This document shows, in pieces, positions 1 to 5,482 of a stretch of DNA of 6,512 bases (within the stretch, counting starts at the first letter, position 1; each line of letters starts with the position of its first letter). A model generated the notes under the pieces. It was not told the origin of the DNA, made no database searches, and was given only the letters and a program-made list of their open reading frames with translations. A program made the translations under genes and the position numbers. This DNA comes from Rickettsiales bacterium (lineage in GTDB: Bacteria; Pseudomonadota; Alphaproteobacteria; Rickettsiales; UBA1997): contig CANEUK010000082.1 of NCBI GenBank assembly GCA_947441695.1, positions 1-6,512 of the forward strand, in the 5' to 3' direction.

Positions 1-711
1 AATGGCAATCGAAATTGCCAAATCCATGTTTGGATAGCCGCGTTTTATTGATTGTAAGGCAGAAGAAAAAAATGGTCGCGCTGAAAAAATAATTACTGGC
101 AAAGCAACCAGCGATGAAAAAAAATGGAGCAAATTTCTGCTTTCAACTCCCATTTCTTTAACACTCGAAAACCACAAAGAAAGCGAAAATAACATCACAT
201 TTCCAACGCCAAAACCAGCTACGGCAAGGGCTAAAAGTATTGAATCGTTATATTTTTGATCGGCTTTATTTAAAATTTCTTCGTCGAATGGCAAAAGTTT
301 ATAGCCAATTTTTTGAATAATTTCAATCAAATCGTTGCCATTTTGGGCTTCGCCTTGCCATTTTAAAAACAAAGTTTTTTTCACCAAATTAATTCTGGCA
401 TCAACAACATTTTTTTGCTTTTTTAAAATACTTTCAATCAACCAAACACAAGCTGCGCAATGCAAACCCTGAATCATTAAAGAAACCGAAAAAGTCTGAT
501 TTTTTTCATCTAAAACAAATTGCAAAACATCAATTTTTTCTGCTTCTTCGGGCTTAATTTTGCGCACATTTTTGTTGATTTGGCGCAATTCATAATAACT
601 TTCAAAGCCCATTTTATTAACGATTTTGTAGGCAGAAGCGCAACCTAAGCAGCAAAATTCTTCGGTAATTTTTTTGGTATCTTCGCCGCAATGTAAGCAA
701 GATTTTATCAT
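1..711 (-). CDS. fixI: FixI/CcoI-type copper-transporting P-type ATPase, N-terminal part (runs off the window)
   Basis: This open frame covers 237 codons from ATG at 711 to the window edge, so the P-loop DKTG and ATP-binding domains are not visible. What shows is the FixI N-terminus. A cysteine-rich metal-binding region has C5/C8 and C20, C21, C24 (FCCLGC). A heavy-metal-associated domain follows with GLHCAACVW (C85, C88). Two hydrophobic helices lie at about 157-180 and 195-216, then GYPNMDLAI near 225-233, a segment conserved before the next membrane pair. In this family the pump moves copper across the inner membrane for assembly of cbb3-type cytochrome oxidase. The ATG overlaps the fixH stop as ATGA (711-708), which suggests translational coupling, and I see no Shine-Dalgarno sequence. 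A generic CopA is less likely because of the extra N-terminal cysteine cluster and the fixH neighbour. Confidence 0.9.
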   Translation of the reverse strand, partial: MIKSCLHCGEDTKKITEEFCCLGCASAYKIVNKMGFESYYELRQINKNVRKIKPEEAEKIDVLQFVLDEKNQTFSVSLMIQGLHCAACVWLIESILKKQKNVVDARINLVKKTLFLKWQGEAQNGNDLIEIIQKIGYKLLPFDEEILNKADQKYNDSILLALAVAGFGVGNVMLFSLSLWFSSVKEMGVESRNLLHFFSSLVALPVIIFSARPFFSSALQSIKRGYPNMDLAISIAI

Positions 712-1181
712 TGAATTATGTAACGCTTAACTTCTTGAAAAACATTTTCGTCTTTAGTGGCAATAACCGCAAAGTCCCACTGACCGCGAAGCGGGAAGTT
801 AATTTTAGCCCAATAAAAGCCATCAACAAACTTTAATTCTTGAGTAAAATCTGCGCCTTCTTGAGTTGGACGCTTAAATTCAATTACAACTTTGGCGTCT
901 GAAATTTGACGCGAATTTTTGTCTTTCAAATCGAGTAAAATCAAAACTGCCTTACCTGAATTTTTAAGCTGAATTTTCATTTTCCAGCCCAATTCTTTTT
1001 GCTTTTTTGCCGTTTGTAAAACTTGGTTATATTGCAAACCTTTTTGATAAGAATTTTGAGTTGAAATGCCGCGCCACGTGCTTTGAGAAATGTAGATGTA
1101 AGAAATATTTACCAACAAAACCACCAAAAAAAATGCTAAGAAAAAATAGGGAATTTTTGATTTTTTTTGTGAATCATTCAT
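708..1181 (-). CDS. fixH: FixH family protein, cbb3 oxidase assembly
   Basis: This is a 157-residue protein with a short charged N-terminus, one membrane helix at about 12-32, then an extracytoplasmic domain. The family hallmark just after the helix is present as STWRGISTQNSYQKGLQYN (about 34-52). The rest reads as a beta-rich domain with FVDGFYWAKINFPLRGQWDF near 118-137, as in other FixH proteins. FixH is a membrane-anchored partner of FixI needed for maturation of cbb3 oxidase; its precise biochemical role is not settled. The start overlaps the end of rnpA by 8 bases (ATG at 1181, rnpA stop at 1176-1174), and the stop overlaps the fixI start by 4 bases, so the three genes are probably one translationally coupled transcript. 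There is no Shine-Dalgarno sequence before the ATG. fixG is not in this position, unlike the usual fixGHIS order. Confidence 0.85.
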   Translation of the reverse strand: MNDSQKKSKIPYFFLAFFLVVLLVNISYIYISQSTWRGISTQNSYQKGLQYNQVLQTAKKQKELGWKMKIQLKNSGKAVLILLDLKDKNSRQISDAKVVIEFKRPTQEGADFTQELKFVDGFYWAKINFPLRGQWDFAVIATKDENVFQEVKRYIIQ

Positions 1182-1590
1182 GGTTTTTTGTAGAATTTTT
1201 AGCTTGATGAATGCGTTTTAGGCAAAATTTTAAATCATTCAAAATTTTTTCAAAATCGGCTTCAACAATTTCTCTGCGCGCAATCAAAACATAATCATGA
1301 TGATTTTGAGCAATTTCTGACAATTTGCGAAAAGCTTCGCGCAATCTTCTTTTTGAACGATTGCGCAAAACCGCGTTACCAACGCTTTTGCTAACTGTGA
1401 AGCCAACGCGGCAAAAATTGATAGCGTTTTTATTTTTGACTAAATTTTGAAAGTAAATTTGCGAAGTCGGAAGGCTGATTAAAAGAACAGTTTTTGAGTA
1501 AAACTTTTGTCCTTTTTTGCTAATTTCTTGAAAATCAGAAGATTTTTTTATTTGAAGAATTTTTTGCTCGAAGGTCTTTTCTTGGTTCAT
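1174..1590 (-). CDS. rnpA: Ribonuclease P protein component
   Basis: This 138-residue basic protein carries the RnpA signature: RVGFTVSKSVGNAV at 61-74, followed by the RNR motif LRNRSKRRLREAF at 75-87. That segment contacts the RNase P RNA and the pre-tRNA 5' leader. Together with the catalytic RNA (not in this window) it removes tRNA 5' leaders. Length and domain layout are normal for the family. It lies downstream of rpmH, the near-universal bacterial arrangement, but the gap is unusually long (275 bp) and holds a structured repeat. The next gene is fixH, overlapping by 8 bases, where yidC would be expected. The tail after about residue 128 (QAKNSTKNHE) is within the overlap region. The start ATG has no strong Shine-Dalgarno sequence; I kept it because the family's N-terminal part begins close behind it. 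Confidence 0.95.
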   Translation of the reverse strand: MNQEKTFEQKILQIKKSSDFQEISKKGQKFYSKTVLLISLPTSQIYFQNLVKNKNAINFCRVGFTVSKSVGNAVLRNRSKRRLREAFRKLSEIAQNHHDYVLIARREIVEADFEKILNDLKFCLKRIHQAKNSTKNHE

Positions 1591-1660
1591 CGCACAAAAA
1601 GATGAGAAGTTTTAAAAGCTTACGATTTAAGTTCTTTTTTACGTTTAAATTAGGCTTTTT

Positions 1661-1682
1661 TTAGCTTAATTTTAGCTTAATT
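1661..1682. repeat. Two tandem copies of an 11-bp unit
   Basis: TTAGCTTAATT occurs twice in direct succession (1661-1671 and 1672-1682) in the rpmH-rnpA spacer, upstream of rnpA. The period is close to one helical turn. In AT-rich DNA this may simply be replication slippage. Confidence 0.5.
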
Positions 1683-1691
1683 TTTTATTGA

Positions 1692-1709
1692 GAATTTTTC
1701 AAAAAATTC
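1692..1709. repeat. AT-rich palindrome in the rpmH-rnpA spacer
   Basis: GAATTTTTCAAAAAATTC is an 8-bp inverted repeat with a 2-base centre (in practice about 7 pairs and a 4-base loop). It is followed on the minus strand by mixed AT sequence, not a clean U run, so terminator function is uncertain. Confidence 0.35.
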
Positions 1710-1750
1710 GCAAGCTTTTAAAAAAAATAATCTCGTTTTTACTCAAACTG

Positions 1751-1855
1751 ATTGAAGAAGTGATTTTTCTTAAAATAAAAAATCTATTACCAATTCGCTT
1801 GGTCGAATAGCAATTTAAAATTAATCAAATTCAAACAAATTTTGAATTTGATTAA
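1751..1855 (-). repeat. Structured two-hairpin dispersed repeat, copy A (rpmH-rnpA spacer)
   Basis: This 105-bp segment aligns along its whole length, on the same strand, with 4172-4280. Read on the minus strand it has three parts. The first is a long AT hairpin (1855-1821) 10 bases after the rpmH stop. The second is a hairpin with inner stem ACCAA/TTGGT (1789-1793 with 1799-1803) around a GCGAA loop, and outer stem CTATT/AATAG (1784-1788 with 1806-1810) with a 2-base bulge on one side. The third is a conserved single-stranded-looking tail containing AATAGATTTT, TTTTAAGAAAAAT and ACTTCTTCAAT. The tail can also form a weak AAGAA/TTCTT stem (1755-1759 with 1767-1771). It has no coding capacity. 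It may be a small palindromic mobile element or an mRNA 3'-end element. Confidence 0.7.
1821..1855 (-). terminator. Possible rpmH terminator hairpin (part of repeat copy A)
   Basis: TTAATCAAATTCAAA (1821-1835) is the perfect 15-bp reverse complement of 1841-1855, with a 5-base loop. On the minus strand it starts 10 bases after the rpmH stop and is followed by TTTTAAATT. The stem is almost all A:T, so it could act as a weak terminator or an mRNA-stabilising 3' hairpin, which would lower rnpA expression relative to rpmH. Confidence 0.4.
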
Positions 1856-1865
1856 GTCTGCAAAC

Positions 1866-2000
1866 CTAAACAGTTAAAGAAGCGCGACCTTTTTGACGAC
1901 GACGAGACAAAACTTTTCTTCCGCCAACAGTTGCCATTCTAGATCTAAAACCGTGCCTTCTTTTGCGCACTATTTTGCTTGGTTGCCAAGTTCTTTTCAT
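1866..2000 (-). CDS. rpmH: 50S ribosomal protein L34
   Basis: A 44-codon gene on the minus strand, from ATG at 2000 to TAG at 1868-1866. The protein begins MKRTWQPSKIVRKRRHGF and continues with RMATVGGRKVLSRRRQKGR, which is the full-length bacterial L34 pattern. L34 is a small, very basic structural protein of the large ribosomal subunit. An AGG at 2009-2007, six bases before the start, gives the clearest Shine-Dalgarno candidate in the window. W5 replaces the more usual tyrosine or phenylalanine. It lies upstream of rnpA as in most bacteria, but 275 bp separate the two genes and a strong hairpin follows its stop, which could set different levels of the two products. I see no convincing sigma-70 promoter in the 114 bp before it, only AT-rich sequence and a direct repeat. 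Confidence 0.97.
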   Translation of the reverse strand: MKRTWQPSKIVRKRRHGFRSRMATVGGRKVLSRRRQKGRASLTV

Positions 2001-2057
2001 GTTTTACCTAAAGTTTTTTTGAATTTTTTGTTTCGAATAAATATGTTCAAAAGTGAG

Positions 2058-2077
2058 TTGGCGCAACCTATTGGCGC
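2058..2077. repeat. Direct repeat TTGGCGC upstream of rpmH
   Basis: TTGGCGC occurs at 2058-2064 and 2071-2077 with a 6-base spacer, in the gatB-rpmH gap. It is GC-rich against its surroundings and 60-80 bp upstream of the rpmH start. It could be a regulator site, but GCGC-rich words are also common in the neighbouring gatB gene, so this may be compositional. Confidence 0.3.
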
Positions 2078-2114
2078 GCGTTTTTAAATGCAATAATCTA
2101 TTTGATTAAGCGCG

Positions 2115-3572
2115 TTAATTAGCCAATTTTTTCTTTAGCAAATCGTTGACTACGTTTGGATTGGCTTGACCTTTTGATTCTTTCATTATTTGACCGACAA
2201 AAAATCCAAAAAGCTTGTCTTTTCCGGCGCGATATTGTTCGAGCGAATCGGCGTTTTTTGCCAAAACTTCGTCGATAATTTTTTCAATTGCCGAAAAATC
2301 AGAAACTTGTTTAAATCCTTTTGCCTCAACAATTTTAGCGGCTTCGTCGCCCGACTCAATCATCAAATCCAAAACATCTTTGGCAATTTTACCCGAAATT
2401 TCGCCGCTTTTTATCAGGTTTAAAAGTTCAATCAAATTTGGCGCGCTTACTTTTAAATTTTCAAAACTAATTCCCAATTTGTTCATGCGACCAAACAATT
2501 CAACCGTAAGCCAAGTTACGCACAATTTAGCTTCGTGCTTTTGAATTAGAGTTTCAAAATAAGCCGAAATTTCGGCGTCAGCCGTCAGAACGCCAGCGTC
2601 ATATTCAGAAATTCCAAATTCTGAAATATAGCGCGCTTTTTTGGCGGCTGGCAATTCGGGCAAAGATTTTCTGATTTCTTCAACATATTGCTGGCTCAAA
2701 ACCAGCGGCGGCAAATCGGGGTCAGGAAAATAGCGATAATCCATCGCGTCTTCTTTGCTTCGCATGGTTCTAGTTTCGCCATTTACGGCGTCAAACAAGC
2801 GAGTTTCTTGATCAATTTTTCCGCCATTTTCTAAAATTTCAACTTGGCGCGCCGCTTCAAATTCAATGGCGCGCGCGATGTTTCGCATGGAATTTAAGTT
2901 TTTGATTTCGCAGCGAGTTCCTAGTTTTTCTTCACCAACTTTGCGCACCGAAACGTTGGCGTCGCAGCGCAAATTTCCTTTTTCCATGTCGCCGTCCGAC
3001 GTGTTTAGAGCGCGCAAAAGAGTGCGAATTGTTTTGACATATTCCGACGCTTCAAACGGGCTATTCATGTCGGGCTTGGAAACAATTTCCATCAACGCAA
3101 TTCCCGAGCGGTTTAGGTCAATCATTGTTAAAGTTGGATGTTGGTCGTGAATTGATTTTCCGGCGTCTTGTTCAAGGTGAATGCGCTCAATTCGCACGGT
3201 TTTTTTAGTGCCGTTTTCAAGCGTAATTTCCACCGCGCCTTCACCAACAATTGGCTGAAAAAATTGCGAAATTTGATAACCTTGCGGCAAATCAGGATAA
3301 AAATAATTTTTGCGATCAAACGCCGAAACCAAATTGATTTGAGCGTTAATTCCAAGTCCAGTTTTTATGGCTTGGCGAACGCATTCTTCGTTGAGCGTTG
3401 GCAACATTCCGGGCATTGCGGCGTCAACCAGCGAAACTTGGCTATTTTGCGGCGCGCCAAATTGGGTGGCAGCGCGCGAAAATAATTTTGATTGAGAAGC
3501 AATTTGCGCATGAATTTCGCAACCGATGACAATTTCGTAGGTGTTGTTTTTGCCGTTTATTTGGTAGGTCAT
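2115..3572 (-). CDS. gatB: Aspartyl/glutamyl-tRNA(Asn/Gln) amidotransferase subunit B
   Basis: A full-length GatB of 485 residues. The N-terminal signature YEIVIGCEIHAQI lies at 12-24, the conserved DRKNYFYPDLPQGYQISQ at 86-103, and LEQDAGKSIHD followed by IDLNRSGIALMEIVSKPD through the 130s to 160s. The C-terminal third (from about 335) is the YqeY-like helical tRNA-binding domain, ending KKKLAN. GatB is the kinase/transamidase subunit of GatCAB, which converts Glu-tRNA(Gln) or Asp-tRNA(Asn) to the amidated form using ammonia from GatA. gatA and gatC are not in the window. Its ATG lies 9 bp after the stop of the DUF2971-like gene, so the two are probably co-transcribed. No Shine-Dalgarno sequence is evident. 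The gene is richer in GCGC words than the accessory genes upstream. Confidence 0.97.
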   Translation of the reverse strand: MTYQINGKNNTYEIVIGCEIHAQIASQSKLFSRAATQFGAPQNSQVSLVDAAMPGMLPTLNEECVRQAIKTGLGINAQINLVSAFDRKNYFYPDLPQGYQISQFFQPIVGEGAVEITLENGTKKTVRIERIHLEQDAGKSIHDQHPTLTMIDLNRSGIALMEIVSKPDMNSPFEASEYVKTIRTLLRALNTSDGDMEKGNLRCDANVSVRKVGEEKLGTRCEIKNLNSMRNIARAIEFEAARQVEILENGGKIDQETRLFDAVNGETRTMRSKEDAMDYRYFPDPDLPPLVLSQQYVEEIRKSLPELPAAKKARYISEFGISEYDAGVLTADAEISAYFETLIQKHEAKLCVTWLTVELFGRMNKLGISFENLKVSAPNLIELLNLIKSGEISGKIAKDVLDLMIESGDEAAKIVEAKGFKQVSDFSAIEKIIDEVLAKNADSLEQYRAGKDKLFGFFVGQIMKESKGQANPNVVNDLLKKKLAN

Positions 3573-3581
3573 TTGGATGAT

Positions 3582-4154
3582 TTATATAATTGAAAAATAC
3601 TTTTTTATGCTTGGTTTTGAGAATTCAATGGGAAAATGATCTTTGTCATTAATTTCCAGCTCTTCAATTTTGTCTTTATTAGGAATTTTCATTAAAATCC
3701 TATATTCCGACTCTTCTTCAAAATCTTTTCGTTTGGAAAAAACATTACTGGTTGTTGAAATCTGTTCGGACAGATAATTAATCTTTCCATGCTTAAAGCT
3801 TATTCCATCGAATTTAGCTGAATCCAAAAAATTTAAAAAGTCATCCGCATCAAAACGCAATATAAAATTACCAAATTTCATTCTTAACGCCTCTTTCAAA
3901 TCTTCTGAAAAACAACTGATAAAATTACCAATTGCATCATCGCTAATTTTTATATTTTCTGCTAGGAACTCTTTACCATTTATTTGAATTTTTTGAACAC
4001 CGCTAAATAAAATAGTATTTTCTAACTCATCCATTCTGCTTGGTTCGCACGTCTTTTTTGTGAACTTTTCAATAGGTGAAAAATAAATTTTTCCCTTATT
4101 TTCAAGCCACAAATCTCTTTGCCAAGCCTCTTTAAAGTATTTATATAAAATCAC
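3582..4154 (-). CDS. DUF2971-like protein of unknown function
   Basis: A 190-residue soluble protein starting at GTG (4154), which gives the N-terminus MILYKYFKE. I chose it because a stop (TAA) lies ten codons upstream with no ATG between, and because DUF2971-type proteins begin with a similar LYKY segment. Other features that fit the family are GKIYFSPIEKF at about 20-30, ISCFSE at 79-84, the GNFILRFD strand near 95-102, and KRKDFEEESEYRILM at about 141-155, matching the family's conserved E-x-EYR ending. The usual tryptophan-histidine-tyrosine stretch after CFSE is poorly preserved, so membership is probable, not certain. The molecular function of the family is unknown; members are often found in accessory and defence regions. 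It lies between an N6-adenine methyltransferase and gatB, 9 bp from gatB, with the structured repeat directly upstream. Composition is more AT-rich than gatB, suggesting acquisition. Confidence 0.6.
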   Translation of the reverse strand: MILYKYFKEAWQRDLWLENKGKIYFSPIEKFTKKTCEPSRMDELENTILFSGVQKIQINGKEFLAENIKISDDAIGNFISCFSEDLKEALRMKFGNFILRFDADDFLNFLDSAKFDGISFKHGKINYLSEQISTTSNVFSKRKDFEEESEYRILMKIPNKDKIEELEINDKDHFPIEFSKPSIKKYFSII

Positions 4155-4171
4155 TAAATATGCCCAAGATA

Positions 4172-4280
4172 ATTGAAGAAGTTAATTTTTCTTAAAAATA
4201 AAATCTATTGCGGATGCACCGATTCACTCGGTGCGAAGCAATTCAAAGCAAACCCAAATTCGACAAAGGTCGAATTTGAT
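4172..4280 (-). repeat. Structured two-hairpin dispersed repeat, copy B (methyltransferase/DUF2971 spacer)
   Basis: The second copy of the element at 1751-1855, same strand, fills nearly the whole intergenic gap. Read on the minus strand, the first hairpin AAATTCGAC/GTCGAATTT (4256-4264 with 4269-4277, loop of 4) starts 3 bases after the methyltransferase stop. The second hairpin has inner stem GCACCGA/TCGGTGC (4216-4222 with 4228-4234) around a GTGAA loop, and outer stem ATTGC/GCAAT (4207-4211 with 4238-4242) across an internal loop. The conserved tail ends 17 bases before the GTG of the next gene. Several stem positions differ from copy A on both sides so that pairing is kept. Confidence 0.7.
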
Positions 4281-5222
4281 TTATCCTATTTTGCAGATTA
4301 CTTCGTTAATAATCGAGCGAGCAATTCCGTAATCAAGCCTTCTGCGATATAGTCCGTCTTTTCTTAAGCCTTTAAATGGCGTTAAAAAAACATCATAAGT
4401 TTCGGCGCGAAATTGAGCTAAATATTCGTTTAAATTTTTGATTAGTTTGGCAAGGTTTGAACAATCAACGCTAATTCTGGTGATACTTCGAGAAGAATTT
4501 TGAACCTTATTTGCCGAAATTTCTTCGCCCAAACAAAACCTAATTGACGCGCTAATTGTGTTATCAATGGCAAAAAGCCCTAAATTTCCAGCGCAATCAT
4601 TAAATTTTAAATTTGATTTTATTCTTTTTTGAGGAACTTTTTTTTCTAAATCCAACAAATTTCCAATAAATTTTTCATCGCCATAAATTTTTACATCGCT
4701 TGATTTTGGCTCAAACAAAGCCAAACAAACTGGATGTTGAGTGTCGCAAAACATTTTTGAATTTAGCAAAACATAGTAAGAAAGGCGGTTTCTAAAAATT
4801 TTGGCATTCAAAAAAGAAGCCGGAATTATCGCGCCAACATAAGGGCAGTTTTCTAAACATTTTTTTAAAGCAAATTTATATAAATCATCAAATTCGCATT
4901 CCGCAAAATCTAAGCCTTGGCGTTTGGCAGAATTTTGCGCCAAATAAGGCGGGTTTGTAATGCAAACTTTAAAGCCAGTTGGAAAGTTTTTTAAAGTATC
5001 TCTTATTTCAACTTTTTGATTTTTTGGCTCAATATCAAAAGCAGCAAAATTTTGGCATAAATTCATTTCTTCGAGCATTTCAATTAGGCTATTTTTGCCA
5101 GCAAAAGGCTCGAGAATTTTTGAATTTTTTATATCGCACTTTTCGCCCCAATCTTTGAAAGCTTGGTTATTAAAAGGATTTTTGAAGGTAAAATATTGTC
5201 CTTTAGCTCTTTTTTCGCTCAT
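4281..5222 (-). CDS. N6-adenine DNA methyltransferase, no visible restriction partner
   Basis: A 313-residue enzyme with the SAM-dependent amino-methyltransferase motifs in the order X, I, IV. Motif X is KGQYFT (7-12), motif I LEPFAGKNSLIE (37-48), the motif II acidic strand FDIEP (62-66), motif III RDTL (74-77), and the catalytic motif IV NPPY (90-93), typical of N6-adenine transfer. Motif I has G-K-N where many relatives have G-x-G. The conserved block near 120-160 (VGAIIPASFLNAKIFRNRL) fits the post-NPPY fold. The C-terminal part, about 210-313, is presumably the target-recognition region and ends with a basic stretch GLRKDGLYRRRLDYG. Neither neighbour looks like an endonuclease, so this is an orphan methyltransferase or the remains of a restriction-modification system. 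The recognition sequence cannot be read from the protein. The ATG start has a stop a short way upstream in frame and no alternative start between. Confidence 0.85.
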   Translation of the reverse strand: MSEKRAKGQYFTFKNPFNNQAFKDWGEKCDIKNSKILEPFAGKNSLIEMLEEMNLCQNFAAFDIEPKNQKVEIRDTLKNFPTGFKVCITNPPYLAQNSAKRQGLDFAECEFDDLYKFALKKCLENCPYVGAIIPASFLNAKIFRNRLSYYVLLNSKMFCDTQHPVCLALFEPKSSDVKIYGDEKFIGNLLDLEKKVPQKRIKSNLKFNDCAGNLGLFAIDNTISASIRFCLGEEISANKVQNSSRSITRISVDCSNLAKLIKNLNEYLAQFRAETYDVFLTPFKGLRKDGLYRRRLDYGIARSIINEVICKIG

Positions 5223-5275
5223 GAAATCAAAGATGGTTTGGCAAAACTGGGGTTTTTATGAACATTAGGTTCGCC

Positions 5276-5297
5276 TTGGTTTTTACTTGGTTTTTAC
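5276..5297. repeat. Two tandem copies of an 11-bp unit upstream of the methyltransferase
   Basis: TTGGTTTTTAC at 5276-5286 and again at 5287-5297, followed by a further partial TTG. It lies 50-75 bp upstream of the methyltransferase start, where an operator could sit, but slippage is an equally good explanation. Confidence 0.5.
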
Positions 5298-5300
5298 TTG

Positions 5301-5331
5301 AACTTGGTAAGTCATAAATTTTTTACCAGTT
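5301..5331. repeat. Imperfect inverted repeat at the end of the nucleotidyltransferase remnant
   Basis: AACTTGGTAA (5301-5310) and TTACCAGTT (5323-5331) are complementary except for one bulged base. The hairpin straddles the remnant's stop codon and lies in the leader of the methyltransferase gene. It may be a weak terminator or an operator half-site pair. Confidence 0.3.
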
Positions 5332-5482
5332 TAACTGATTTTTCTAAAACTTTTGGCGTTAGATCGTCATAATTCACCAAATCAATTTTATAGGGCAAGT
5401 CAGATTTTTCTAAGTCGAACCTGATTTTTGCAAGAGAAGCAAAATCGACTTCTTTAGCCAGTTTGAGTTTTGGTTGGGATTT
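5312..5482 (-). pseudogene. 3' remnant of an MNT-type nucleotidyltransferase
   Basis: An open stretch on the minus strand, between stops at 5485-5483 and 5314-5312, encodes 56 residues with no ATG. It contains EVDFASLAKIRFDLEKSD, then LPYKIDLVNYDDL. This matches the C-terminal half of small MNT-type nucleotidyltransferases (the antitoxin partner in HEPN/MNT toxin-antitoxin pairs), where the Asp of DLV is the third metal-binding carboxylate. The upstream GSR...DxD segment with the first two carboxylates is missing, and I cannot find it in any frame upstream, where the membrane-protein gene lies instead. The remnant overlaps the last 29 bases of that gene in another frame. No HEPN toxin gene is present. 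I read it as a truncated, inactive relic left by a deletion or recombination at this junction. Confidence 0.65.

Noticed and set aside
2037..2066. A possible sigma-70 promoter for rpmH (TTGCGC, 17 bases, TATTTA on the minus strand)
   Set aside because: Only about half the consensus positions match in each hexamer, which is not meaningful in DNA this AT-rich.
1893..2087. A plus-strand open frame of 64 codons over rpmH
   Set aside because: It is antisense to a perfectly conserved L34 gene and resembles no protein; it arises from the arginine-rich codons of rpmH.
2190..3485. Several plus-strand open frames and one alternate minus-strand frame within gatB
   Set aside because: They are shadows of gatB, which matches its family along its whole length in one frame.
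3582..4154. The DUF2971-like protein as the restriction endonuclease partner of the methyltransferase
   Set aside because: I see no PD-(D/E)xK, HNH or GIY-YIG motif; proximity alone does not support it.
1751..4280. CRISPR array or tRNA-like structure for the two hairpin repeats
   Set aside because: There are only two copies, far apart, with diverged stems and no spacers; no cloverleaf or CCA-type end can be drawn.
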